A stretch of DNA of 64,000 nucleotides, from NCBI GenBank assembly GCA_040954595.2, contig CM082578.2:13764001-13828000 (forward strand). The letters are read 5' to 3'. The stretch is from Balanoglossus misakiensis (lineage: Eukaryota; Hemichordata). Position numbers and translations under genes: made by a program. Under the pieces are notes generated by a model. The model was not told where the DNA came from. It was given only the letters and a program-made list of their open reading frames with translations, and ran no database searches. Positions within the stretch are counted from its first letter, which is position 1. The number at the start of each line of letters is the position of its first letter. This document shows positions 1 through 12,425 of the stretch, piece after piece.

Positions 1-227
1 ACATCTAAGCAGTCAGTCTTTCCGTGAGGATTTATTACCAAGGGCAGCCCCAATTATACCACAGAAAAAGGTGAATGATGCTGTTTTATACATGCACCTG
101 TTCCTGCCAGTCCATCCCATCACAACACCACACCACACCACATCACATCATAATGATAAAGATATTTTTTCAAAGCATTGCTATTTAATCTGAGTAAAGT
201 TGACTGTTCCTTCGACTTCTCCTGCAG

Positions 228-476
228 AGAGATCGCAGATCAAACTCAGTTTCACCAACTCGGCCGAACAGTCAAGAAGCCCCTCCCCCTCCAGCTCGAC
301 AAAGTGAACCAGCGCCCCCTCTCCCACCGAAACCAAGCGTCAAACCAGACGGTGGTGGGCCGCCGGTAACACAGAAGAAACCACTGCTACCAGCACAGCA
401 TGCATCCAAACCGTTGCCCCCGACACCAGCGGCACCAGAAATCAGAAAACCACCACCACAGATACCACCAACGTGA
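228..476 (+). CDS. C-terminal exon of a proline-rich SH3-ligand protein (partial)
   Basis: This is the last coding exon of a gene that begins before the window. A pyrimidine-rich tract ending in CCTGCAG (221-227) is the acceptor. The frame starting AGA GAT CGC at 228 stays open for 82 codons to TGA at 474-476. The peptide is very rich in Pro, Ser and Lys and carries class II SH3-ligand cores of the PxxPx[K/R] type (PPLPPK, PPPPAR) and a KPLPPTP segment. Such tails recruit SH3 adaptors in signalling or cytoskeletal proteins. No globular domain is visible, so the family cannot be named; DOCK-, ASAP- or formin-binding-type scaffolds are possible. The other two forward frames are broken or lose the proline pattern. 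Confidence 0.6.
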   Translation, partial: RDRRSNSVSPTRPNSQEAPPPPARQSEPAPPLPPKPSVKPDGGGPPVTQKKPLLPAQHASKPLPPTPAAPEIRKPPPQIPPT

Positions 477-3400
477 TTGCGGTTGAACTGTTGGTGTTGG
501 CCTCTCTGTGACATCATTGTCACTCTGAAACCCCCAGTGGCAATGAGCACAGATGTGGTCAGACCCCTGCACACATGTTGCCAGTCTGTTGCTGGCTGCC
601 TCTCGTACAGTGCCGGCATTGTCTTAGCACTCATGCACATTTCAATACCCCACTATGAAACCATGGTGGAGCATTGACACCGCCCTGTGCTGGGAACTAT
701 ACTTACAGAGATTCTGAAGTTGTGCTAAGATTATGTCATCAGCAATGTTGGCACAAGGCTGGCATTTTGCTAGGTGTACTTTTTCTGTACTGTAGAAATA
801 GTAAATACAACAAGCAATGTTTGTATTTTAATGCTTAGTCCTACTGTAGTAACGATAGCTAAAACTTTGAAAAATGTACAGATAAGGCCAAACTGTATTG
901 ATAACTTGACTGACCCATAGAAGTAGGCAGTGCTGAGCTGACAGAAACTGCTAGCAAGGAAGAAAAAAAGATTAACAGACACATAGTGGTTAGCAGAGTG
1001 TGTTCTGAGATATCTTTGAAGTGCAATATTAGTCGCTTCTGAATCAACTGCCCATGTGTTTGTCCAAGTATATCTGATATGCTGGAGCAATAATTCAGAG
1101 GGCTACAGTTGTTGGCATAGCTTTTACTAAATAAAACCGCACACACATTTTTCCCGTGTAAATACCAGGATTTGAAAGTTTTCCAAAGTGTTGCAGTGTT
1201 GTAGATCTTCCTAAAGACATGCAAAGCTTCGTAATTTGGCGCAAATGTACCATAAAACGACCCCCGACGCCCAAGAAATATCATGTGCATCATTGTATGT
1301 AGAACCATGATAACTTACAGTGGGATATTTTTGATTAAAACTAAAGTGACCTTGAGTTTTATTTCGTTAATTTTTATTTTAAATGTTTTAGTGATTTTGG
1401 CTCCATATGCTATTTGCATATATGGCAGATATGCAAATCAGAGTGTCAGATGATATGGTCAAAAATTAAAAACTCAGACATTGCAGGTCAGAATGCTTTT
1501 CCAATTGGTACAAAAGTGCTTCGGTGAAGTCTATGTACATATTTTATTGATTTTGTGCTGGTATCTAAATTTTTCCATTTTAGTGAATTTATATGCACAC
1601 ACCTATGTACATACGCATATATTTTGGGGTATTTTTGTCATGAACCTTATTTCTTTGAAGTTAAATTGGCAAGTTTCATGGGATGGCATCATTTAGACTT
1701 GTATATGGCAAGTAGATGTTACAAACAATTGTCATTTTTGATTGACATGGTGCAGTGTTACTGATGCCATTTTTATGTGCCTTTTCCTGTTGTGTTTTAT
1801 CAGAGACAAATCAGTAAGAAGCATGCAATGGCATGGCTGTTTGTAAAATAGCAGCATTAGAACCTTGTACAGCCGTATGTAGGTAATGTATCCAGGATGT
1901 CTCATATGGTGTTTATTGTTGGGGGAAAATACGAAACAACCTGTTCTATATTTTGCAATAATTGGGTGTAAATAGCACTTAATGACAACAACTCTTCAAT
2001 AGCTCCAGACAAACCCTGATTGTAGTTTCAAGAGGAAACGAGATGATGTGTAATATTAAGTCATTTAATTGGTTGTAATAATTGTTCAAATCATGTATAA
2101 AAATGTTAAAGTTATTTATCATGTCTTCCATTGCCATCATGTGGAATGTGGATCTGATGTAGTTGTAGTGTATTTCTTGATATGAATTTAGATGTGTATG
2201 GTATATGCAATGTGCCCCCTAAGCCAACATAACAGACTACTGACTCATCAAACTCACTGGTCGTGCAAGAAAATAATTACATATAAACTTTATTAATGGT
2301 TTAAGACTGATGCAAAGAAATTTCAAGACATTGACTCAAACACTTACTGGTATTAGATACCCAGACATTTTAGATTTTAGATGTAAATTACATGTGCTTG
2401 ACAAGAGTGAAAATAGACATTTTCTTATGCTTTAAAACAACCAATTTTCAACACAGAAATATTTTTCATTATCTTTGAGTTCATGAAATGCATATGATTG
2501 AAGATGTAACCATTCATAAAGTTACAGTACTTTTTGTAAAAGAAACATTACTTTGAAACATCTCATTATTTATGATTTTCTATGCAATATCAGAATCTTC
2601 TGCATTTTAGTTGCAATTTGAATATGTAGAAAAAAACTTCATATCAGATATTTTTGAAGATTTACTTTCGTAGACTCTGAAAACGGTGTATTTGCACACA
2701 TTCACAAATACCTTTCTGATAAAAGTGTACATATGAACTTGAAAATAGATGTACATTGTGTTTGTAAACAAATTGAACTTTTGGTGTTAGGTAGGCCACG
2801 GTCGCTGACTGACAGAAAGGGAGAATAAAGACTGGAAAAGGTCTTACAGCACTGAGAAGTGATAGCGTAGTGGTAGTATCTGCTTTTAAGCCTTGTTACG
2901 TCAAATGTTGCAGTACCAATAGTTCATGTATCACTTACCTTTGCGGCGAGTCGTCCATGACAGAAGTGATTACATTAGTGTGTATCACCAACTGATGTGC
3001 GTATACTGATAAACATTAAATGATAAAAGCTGGATATTATAAGAGTGTTTTTCTTGTTTCTTTTGCAGAATTTTGTAGGTGTTTTTATGCATCACCAAGT
3101 TCCCATGAATCAGAACTGAGTCTCTGCTGACCAGCCCGTTAGGTAATCTTTTTGTTGAATATATTTTGGACACTCTGCACTGGAGCCATGAACATATTTG
3201 CCACAATAATTGTCCGTCCGTGTGTCTGTTTGGCCAGACATCTGTCTGTCTGGAACTTGTGGAAAGATTAAATTGTTTATCACCGATAACTTGTAAACCA
3301 CTAGACCAAATGTCATAGCCCTCTCATATGAGTGATGTGGTTTGCAGAGTCCTCGCACACAGTTTCAGGGATTGGGCCGATAGGATGATGATTCCGTCAT

Positions 3401-3541
3401 ATTGAAGTTATCTATGTGTGTCTGTCATCAGTATCTTGAAGCCATCTTCCATACACAAGGGCAAGTCTGGGTTTGAACTACTCAAGGGTTTGTAATAATG
3501 AATGCTTACGTGTTGAGTTCAGAACCTCCAACCATAGGAGT
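477..3541. other. 3' UTR of the first gene and convergent intergenic DNA
   Basis: No convincing coding exon is seen in this AT-rich stretch. The first part is probably the long 3' untranslated region of the proline-rich gene; candidate AATAAA signals on the plus strand lie near 1130 and at 2824-2829. The right part receives the 3' end of the minus-strand THUMPD3 gene. The short open frames here lack splice context and family resemblance. Confidence 0.5.
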
Positions 3542-3547
3542 TTTATT
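3542..3547 (-). terminator. Candidate polyadenylation signal of THUMPD3
   Basis: The plus strand reads TTTATT, so the minus strand has AATAAA about 200 bp downstream of the THUMPD3 stop codon. This is a plausible 3' processing signal; no cleavage site can be proven from sequence. Confidence 0.4.
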
Positions 3548-3746
3548 TACTGCTTACAGTCATGTGACAGAAAGATACCATACAGAGAAGGATTACATGT
3601 AGACAAATTCATACAGTGTACATGTATTTAAAATAACCTGTCTCCGAAGTGATACATCATGCAAAAAGTTTTGTGGATAGTTTCTAGCATGAAATGCAGC
3701 ATCATTCCGGTATGCAGAGTACCATAAGTTGTTTTAATTGTTCTTT

Positions 3747-6700
3747 TCATGTCAATAAGTTCTTGGTTCTTTGAAGAATATAAATTCCAGCTTGCAGGCC
3801 ACCCTGATTTATCCAAACAGTTCGTCTGCTTTTCCAAAAATGTTTGCACAGAGAGACGGTCTGTAAGGAGAGACAATGAAGAACAGATCATCGTTTTATA
3901 TTGTAATATTTCAATGCAATATACAGCACACCTTTTAAACCACTGCAGTAAATACAAACATCACAACATGTTATCTATCATAAGTGAAACCAAATCGCGA
4001 CTAGGTGACTATTTTCTTGACTGAACATTGTTTTTATTTTCATACACCCAAAACTGACTCGTCTAACATACCGGTAAGCATTACAGCTATAATCTTGGTT
4101 AATGGTAATGCTTTTGCATGAATTGTGTATGCGATCTGTCATCTGCAAATCATGTAGTCCAAACCAACTACACGTAAAGGAGTACTTACTTTCATCATAC
4201 ACTTCTTATCCTGTGTGAGTAGGACAGCTCTCCCAGTCTCTTGCCGACAAACTCGTGCCATTTCTGTCAGGCTCTTATGATATAATTCCCAGTTGTTGTG
4301 CCTTGAACCACTCCTACAAAAAAGACAAATCTGTGATTGCACAAATCTCAAAATACAGATTAATTTGCGGCAATGACTGTCGAACTAACAACCTCCATTC
4401 ACAGGAAAGATAGCAATTTTCTAGGAGTTTTAGGACCAAACCATGGTGGTGAAAGGGTTAAGAATGAAAGATATGTTAGAGAAAATAAATTTGACCTACC
4501 TTTTACCAAATGGCTGAAATGCAACGAAGAAACAAAGGCACATTACAACTGGTTTGTCAAATTGGTCCAACTCACTTTGTACAATGATCAGTACTTGTCT
4601 TTACAATTATGCATGGATTGTGTGAATCAAGTGTGACACTGGTGAGTGTGAATGACAGTGGCCCAACTAAATTCAGTTTTGGAAGGTTAAACATTGAGTT
4701 CTGACACAGCTTTCAGAGAGACAATGGGGAATTTCAAAATTAATCTGGAATCATTTTTGCCTCAAAGACAGCAACTTTAAGGCTTGTGAAATGAAATGAA
4801 ATGAAATTGAAACTTACCAGATCTGAAACAACAACATCTATGGAATTTGTCTTGAAAGGAATACGACATACATCCCAGTTGATTATGTCTACACTGATTG
4901 GTGACCTGCAGAGAAATTAAAATGAACCTGTTGACTCTAGAACTTGTTAAAAGTATGTTAGAACTCTTACACCCGCTAGAGTGAAACTGCAAGTACATCT
5001 TGACTGTTCAAAGATTTGCGTTGATGTTATGGATGGTAACCTCTGACTGTATATCATATAAGCACTTACTTGTTCTTTTCTTTTCTGTTCTCATTGAGAG
5101 CTGTAATATTCTTGAGAGTGTTCTCAATTGGGTATTCAAATTTATCTCCACAAATATGAACAGCATTACGCCAATTCATTGCAGCCTGGAAGATAAGATC
5201 TTGTGAGTTAGGTTGATCTTTGGGTGAGTTGACATTTCATAATATTCAATGCATACGTACTTTAAATACTGGAATGTTATTCCTTCATTCATTCATTCAC
5301 TCACTCACTCACTCACTCGCTCCTCACTCACACGAATAATAAATCTGTCCATTAGCAAAACAAAATGTCCTGCCTCTTACCTCTATGGGTATGGCACCAA
5401 CACCACACATAGGATCACAAACCACATCACCAGGTTCAATCTCTCCTAGTCTGTCAAACAGATTTACATGTATTTGTCAGTGCAATACTTGGTTTACATA
5501 TTCATCAAATTCAGGTGATGTTCAATCTTTGAGCAGAGCAGCTATGAGTGAGCAGAAACTTGCCAAAGAGAATAAATGATTGGTCTTAGGGACCGTTCAG
5601 TTTTTACGGCTGGGGGAGGAGTCGGCCTGATTTTGAACACCAATGACACAAACTTGCCGCCCCCCCCCTCCCAGCCGTAAAAACTGAACGGTCCCTTACC
5701 TGAGCATCATGTAAGCCAGGGTTGCTCTCAAGGTCGTCGACCCAAAGAAAGCAATATTCCTTCGATGCATACTCTCCCTTGTCAGGGCAATAGCTATCTG
5801 TACATCCTTGTCTGTAATGTTCAACAAAACATCAACATCAGCATTGGACAAGTCCACTCTCCACTTGAAACTATCGTTGATGCGGCCTCCAAACTGAGCC
5901 GCTGCTTCCGTTGAAGTGAAACTGTGTTTTGCCCCGGATCTTTTGCAAGTCACCCTGAAGGTGGGTTGATCAGTTGGCTCAAGTGCGGCACATGCTTCGA
6001 GGGTAGCTGCCACTGGTTTATCATAATTGCTGTAGTGTTTCCAGAACTCCAGTCCAATGGACCAATCTATTTGAGTCACCAACTCCATGAGAGACTGTAG
6101 ATCAGATTCCTGCAGAAAAAGTGAACAACTATAACATACTCTTCCTATAATATATTATAACATGTATACTACATTTGAATCAATGGACTAAAGAGAAACT
6201 ACAGCCAATAGCTTGAATTTTATCAAGGTTCTCACAAAAAAGAAACAACACTCATCACTGAATACATCTCATGTCTATGCTGTTACCTTCTCTCCACTGA
6301 AGTTATGGTCTTGGAATTCTGACACAATCACAAACATGTTGTCCACACCACGTAGTAAATTGATCTAAAACACAAAAATGATCAGTAACTGGTTGGTAAT
6401 GCAGTAATACAGATTTCATATTTGTATTGGCCAGTCAACTTGGAGACTGGCATTATCGGATCCAATCATGCTCAAATGTTCCAACATCAGGAATACAGAT
6501 TTCAGTACCGGTCAATAGGCTTTAGCCTTGTTTTGTTTAGGGTTTAAAAACTTCCATCACAAATTCCCCACCATGTTCGTTCACTGCCGTGTGTTCATAA
6601 CATCATCGGCTGCAAGTGACACACTTCCCAACACACATGCATACAACTGAGGGGGCGGGGCCACAGTCCCCTGGGAATTGGGTCGTATATACACGGCGAT

Positions 6701-7054
6701 CGTATATACATGTACACGGCGATCGCCTATGACACAGAAAAGGCGATCGCCGTGTAAACGCACGACCCTCGTGTGACTGTGGGCGGGACCACAGCAACCC
6801 TGCGTAGAGGTCAGTGTGTCCCCATTGCAGCTACATCAGTATCACCATGGTACCTCCATGGTATCACCTAGTACCTTCAGTAGATCGTTCAGAGTGGTGC
6901 CAAAAAACATTCTCCCTCTTCCCGATCTGCCTTCTACTCCTAATTTTTCCTTGCATTCTTGACACGCAAGAGTCTCCAATCCTGTTATGACGGTTGTTCC
7001 GATCGTAGCGCTCAAGCTTGGAGATCCCACGTTTTGTTCCATGGGAGCAGCCAT
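3747..7054 (-). CDS. THUMPD3: THUMP-domain tRNA guanosine-N2 methyltransferase
   Basis: Nine coding exons (minus strand, 5' to 3'): 6875-7054, 6287-6364, 5700-6109, 5381-5450, 5070-5185, 4818-4905, 4500-4513, 4190-4313, 3747-3860. They total 1194 bp, encode 397 residues, and every junction phase agrees. In the family, THUMPD3 with TRMT112 methylates N2 of guanosine at tRNA positions 6/7 using SAM. Visible here are a THUMP region (about residues 110-220, ending in LRATLAYMMLR), a SAM-binding motif DPMCGVGAIPIE (235-246), the catalytic SDLPFGKR (312-319), and the C-terminal WELYHK...GRAVLLTQDKK block. The protein is shorter than the human one (507), mostly in the linker before the THUMP core. 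The start lies in an AAGATGGC context. A MITE abuts the exon 3 donor. Confidence 0.93.
4500..4513 (-). other. THUMPD3: 14-nt micro-exon of THUMPD3 coding the catalytic PFGK(R)
   Basis: Without this exon, exon 6 (ending SDL, phase 0) cannot join exon 7 (which needs phase 2). The 14 bases read CCA TTT GGT AAA AG on the minus strand, preceded by TTTCAG and followed by the donor GTAGGT. Including them restores frame and yields SDLPFGKRSGSRHNNW, the conserved methyltransferase motif and what follows it. Phase and protein pattern thus both support it, although no transcript was seen. Confidence 0.88.
5285..5332. repeat. Imperfect (CATT/CACT)n microsatellite
   Basis: A run of CATT units passes into CACT units with one CGCT and one CCT interruption. 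It lies between THUMPD3 exons 5 and 4, so it is intronic. Confidence 0.9.
5589..5695. mobile_element. Harbinger-like MITE, 107 bp, TTA target-site duplication
   Basis: Perfect 26-bp terminal inverted repeats start GGGACCGTTCAG and flank a roughly 55-bp G/C-run-rich centre. The element is bordered by TTA at 5586-5588 and TTA at 5696-5698. A 3-bp TWA duplication with GG-starting termini is typical of PIF/Harbinger elements. It has no coding capacity. It sits at the start of THUMPD3 intron 3, and the right TTA is part of the splice donor of exon 3. Confidence 0.85.
6713..6756. repeat. Perfect 16-bp inverted repeat (hairpin) in THUMPD3 intron 1
   Basis: Arms 6713-6728 (TACACGGCGATCGCCT) and 6741-6756 are exact reverse complements with a 12-bp spacer. 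Each arm contains GGCGATCGCC, itself a palindrome. A broader imperfect fold-back, from about 6660 to 6785 (GGGTCGT... / ...ACGACCC and CCACAGTC / GACTGTGG), surrounds it, suggesting a fold-back transposon remnant. Confidence 0.85.
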
Positions 7055-7281
7055 CTTTAAATGGATGAAGTCGTGCCTCTAGAGGGCAGAAATAATAAAT
7101 AACATTTTAAAACCGGGGGGATTGTTTGTGTGCACAATCCGGCGAATCAGTAGATTTGATATAAAGAAATCTTCTATGCAGGTCCCAAACATAATAAATT
7201 AGTACGACATTAAATGATGAATCTGCCTCCAATAGTAAAGGAGAGATAAAAGTGTGAACAAACACACATTATGACAGCGAG
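7055..7281. promoter_or_regulatory. Divergent promoter region THUMPD3 / RXYLT1
   Basis: Only 227 bp separate the two opposite start codons, so both core promoters must lie here or in the adjoining 5' exons. No TATA box is placed properly for either gene. At the THUMPD3 start the minus strand reads AAAGATGGCTGC, a YY1-like motif overlapping the initiator ATG, as is common in housekeeping genes. Confidence 0.6.
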
Positions 7282-9637
7282 ATGCAAATCACTTTACGCA
7301 GGATCTTGATAGCTGGTTTTGCGATTTACGGCGTCATAACGTGTTATACAACGTATATCCTGTTTACTAAGGTTTATGACGACTCAAAGGCGGATGATCA
7401 GAAGCCTAAACCACCAAAGTCCGGTAAGACGCACGCTCTTTCATCACTGCACTTTTGACTGAGAGATAACCTTACTTGAACTGAACTGTAGAGGGCGCAT
7501 AAATCAAAGAAAGTGTGAACAAAAGACTATGCACAATACATCATTCGCATTTGTCTACAGTTTTCACAAATGGTTATTTTGGTGTGAAGTTGGAGCACAG
7601 AATGATGCCTTTGCCCTTTTGTTAACAGGAAAAAGGATACATTCAAAATCTGCGGAATGGAACCCTTGGGGAGAAGATCTGTTTATGAGAGAAAAAAGAC
7701 CAAGGGGTGATGGCAAACAGAAACTGAAATGGAACAGTGCGAAAGAGTTGGATTTTGGCAAACGTTACCATAGAAACAACAGTGATGGTTATCATCGTGT
7801 TGAAGTCTGGAGTAAAGCTGCCATCGGTAAGACAATCTACCCATAATTAATGTATAGCTTGACAGTAGCAGTAGCACGGTCGTTGATCCATGTACATGCA
7901 GTACCTAAAATATGAAATGGCTATGTGTACTTCATAGTTGCTGTAAAATGTGGCATTGTTATGTAAATTCGTTTACTTAGTTGCTTTTTGTTGATTTATC
8001 CTTGCAGGATTATATTTCTGGCAGCATGTAATGGAAGGCACATTAGAATCCAAAATGGATGGAATATGGCAATATGGATTTCAGATCGAGAGGAATATGA
8101 AATTCAAGTACGTCTTTCTACATTCCCATATTTCATCAAAGTGACGAATGTGTAGTAATTCATTTTTGATAACTGGCCTTCTCTGAAATGGAGGCATATA
8201 TAGTGATGGAAGGTGTTGGTGCTAGTGCTGGTAGTTTTCAACATTCATCAGAAACCAGTTAACATAATTCTCAGGAGAACTTTAAACATACATAGTTCTT
8301 ATCATTCAGATTCCGAACAGGTCCGGGTGTCATCCCCAGCAAAGCCCCCAGTGATACCCAGTACCTGATACTCATTCTTAACGGCAGAATACAAGAGAAA
8401 ATTGACTTTGCACTACTCTGGTTGGAACGTCTTGAGACTTTGCCTTATCTGCAGAAAGTGGCCGTCATCATGCTTGGCAATGAACACTGCGACAACGATT
8501 GGTTCACTCCACACATGAGAGAGGAAGGGGGATTGGTGGATCAGCTATTCATCGTCTATGACAGTCCAATGATAAATGGTGTCAGTTATCATCAGTGGCC
8601 ATTAGGAGTTGCTACGTGAGTCAGTTTGAACTGCTGTTAACTTTCACAATGGTTGAAGTGAAATGTGTCCTATTTTTTGTCATGTCAGCGAAGAATGATG
8701 CGTTGTTTAAACAATAACAGGGTCTGTTTTTTCTTCTGATTTTGATTTTCCAGGTACAGAGGTTTCAACAAGTTTGTAATTCCTACAAGTCAGCTGTATA
8801 AAAAGAGACAGTATATGTGTAATTTCCTGGGTACAGTGTATGCTAATTCATCCAGGCAAACTCTGGTCAAACTTATCCGAGATTATCAACTCCAGGATAG
8901 ATGCTTTATCAAAGCAAGGGATGAGTAAGTGTTTTTTTTTCCCTCTGGATCAGTAAATTGAATGATAGGTGCTTGAGTGTGTGAGTGACCACCTGACCTA
9001 GTATGTACACAGATCTAACTGGGGGCTGCAAAGGTGTGTTTAGCAATGGTAGTCGAGGGTAATTATAATAACCTTGATTATGAAATATGCATGTCATGTC
9101 TTTCTGTCATATTAAGGATGTATTTGCAGTAGGATTCAACTGAGTTTGAGCCAGCAGTAGTTTACTGACATCATTTTCATGAAGATTTATGGAATTTATG
9201 TAAAATTTCTTTCCCATAGGTGGGAACCTAATGAAAGTGAGCATACCAGAAACCAGTATGAGCTTGCCCTTTCCGAGAGTGACCTGACTCTCTGCCCGGT
9301 CGGAGTAAACACAGAGTGCTACCGGATTTATGAAGCATGTGTGTATGGATCAATACCGGTGGTTGAAGACATAATGACTCCAGGGAGATGTGGTAACTCC
9401 AGCTCCTGTCAGAACTCTCCGCTCTGCTTGCTGAAGGCAAAGCAAGCACCGTTCATTTTCATCAAAGACTGGAAAGAGTTGACGGGAATCCTGAAAAGAG
9501 AAGCTCAACTCACACAAAGAGAGAAAATTGAGAGGCGGATAGCGCTGGTTGAATGGTATAGAAATTTCAGGACAACCCTGAAAAATGACTTTCTGGATAA
9601 CTTACAGAAAAACTTTTTTGTTGAGGATGTGACGTAA
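7282..9637 (+). CDS. RXYLT1: Ribitol-5-phosphate xylosyltransferase 1 (TMEM5 family)
   Basis: Six exons: 7282-7423, 7629-7826, 8008-8107, 8310-8615, 8754-8924, 9220-9637. They total 1335 bp, encoding 444 residues (human protein 443), with all phases consistent. The family is a Golgi type II membrane enzyme that transfers xylose from UDP-xylose to ribitol-5-phosphate on the O-mannosyl glycan of alpha-dystroglycan. The N-terminus has a short basic start then a hydrophobic anchor (about residues 8-28). Family blocks are clear: WNPWGEDL, VAVIMLGNEHCDNDW, QWPLGVATYRGF, MCNFLGTVYANSSRQ, and an exostosin-like CPVGVNTECYRIYEA...GSIPVVED. The start at 7282 precedes the anchor; the upstream ATG at 7271 runs into a stop in its own frame. 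Confidence 0.95.
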
Positions 9638-11395
9638 ATATACAACTCATATATACTTTATCATACATCTTTTTTTTAATATGCAAACTTTTATTAACTT
9701 AATATTAAACTTATTAAATTAAGATTTTTATTAATACAATATCTTGGGCCATGTTTATTGTGATAATGTGTTTTCAATTTCCCAATAGGTATGTATGTAC
9801 ATTTTGTATACCAATAGGAGCTTATGGGATCAGTCAGAAGTGAAATGAGAGCAGTGTCATTGACTGTGTCGACATCTCATCACCTTTTCTCATACATGAA
9901 CACCCACACAAGTAAGGAAGGGCTAAACGAGGTCGAATAGAAGCATACCTTTACACCCCCATGTGTGGGTTGGAATTGTTTATCTGTAGGACAACAAATA
10001 CCGGCCAGTACCTGTCTTCATTACAATTTTATGTTTTCCAATCCTTCCAAATTTCAAGGAATAATATGAAGACAATTGGAATTCTTTAGTGTATATCCTG
10101 TTTATATGTATATACATGTACCTGGGGGTGACTTACCTGAATAGAAAAGGCTCTTTGTTGCCATACGCCCCCACACACCTATTCTCAACAGTTGATTGAT
10201 CAAGCAAGTTGGAATCACTGCTAAAACAGACTTCCAAGACCTAGTGCATTTGAATAGCTTTCTCATTTCTGTCACGGCAGTATTTTGACAAACCAAGGTA
10301 CCAGACAAATTTATTATCTTGTGCCAAAACCCATCTCATATAAAGAGTCATACCAATGAAAACATGCAACATAACAGACCATTTTGTCATGGGTATCTTT
10401 TTTAATATCAACTGTACATATTATTTACAATATTTACAACTAAACATATATTGTATAATTATGAAACCTAATCTGATATCCTTTGTATTTAAGAAATCCT
10501 TCTTGACTGATTTCTTTATGTTGAAAAAAAACATTGCATAGAAATGAGTTGACAAGGCAGTTCAAACAAAAACCTTCCAAGGTTGGATAATATTAGCAAA
10601 AAATATTCTAAATGTAACCCAGTTTACTGCTTTCTACAAGGCACTTGTAAAAGTCAAAAGTAAAAGTTTAAAATTATGCTCTGTTAAAACTATAATGCTA
10701 AATTGTTCTAAAAATCAAACTTAACAGCATATACTTCTTGAACATCTGAAGTGATGGACATACTGCACTGTCAGGTGATGTGACATGCAAGCATGTTACT
10801 TGGATCATTTCATCAACCAGAACACTGCTGGTTTTGAGACTCCACTAGACAGCCACCGAGTCCATACAATAACGTCATTCACACAAATACCCATAAATAG
10901 CTAGATTTTTTTTTCATAAAGTAATTGATAAATTATTGCCATAGAACATACAACCATTACTTTTGATGCATAATGTCAACTTCCTTTGTAAATCAGTCAA
11001 CTATTCTACCTTTTCTCCATGGTTTTTAAAACTAGCATGGTCATTAAATTATGGAGAACCTTCAAGAGCAAATGATCATGCAGTTTCCATAAATTTTCGA
11101 TATGTCTAAGATTCCCTGCCAGTCCAGTATTATTGAATGCCTAAAATCTGAATGTCTAATAAATAGGTGATATCCGTTAAATACATAAAAGCTATTTAAA
11201 CCCTTTCACTGCCATTGCTTGTACCAAATCTATTGTTTTCTATGATAAAATTGGATCTCTACACAGTGAAACAGGATGAAAAGGTTAAAAATAAATAAGG
11301 CCACCTCCTGCTTTGGCAAAAGTTTCCATTATGGATAGGAGTGACCACATGTCAGTACACAAGTCACAGTCTATTGCAATACTCAGTTTTCCAGT
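9638..11395. other. Convergent 3' UTRs and intergenic DNA (RXYLT1 / FAM72)
   Basis: AT-rich DNA between two convergent genes. The left part should be the RXYLT1 3' UTR (ATTAAA-type signal near 9710). The right part should be the FAM72 3' UTR. No exon, RNA gene or complete mobile element was recognised. Confidence 0.5.

Positions 11396-12425
<1,030 letters not shown>

Noticed and set aside
272-640. Gly-rich minus-strand frame at the left end
   Set aside because: It is the antisense of the proline-rich exon (CCN gives GGN).
2850-2945. tRNA-derived SINE or tRNA gene
   Set aside because: TAGCGTAGTGG resembles a Pol III A box, but there is no convincing B box at the right distance and no cloverleaf.
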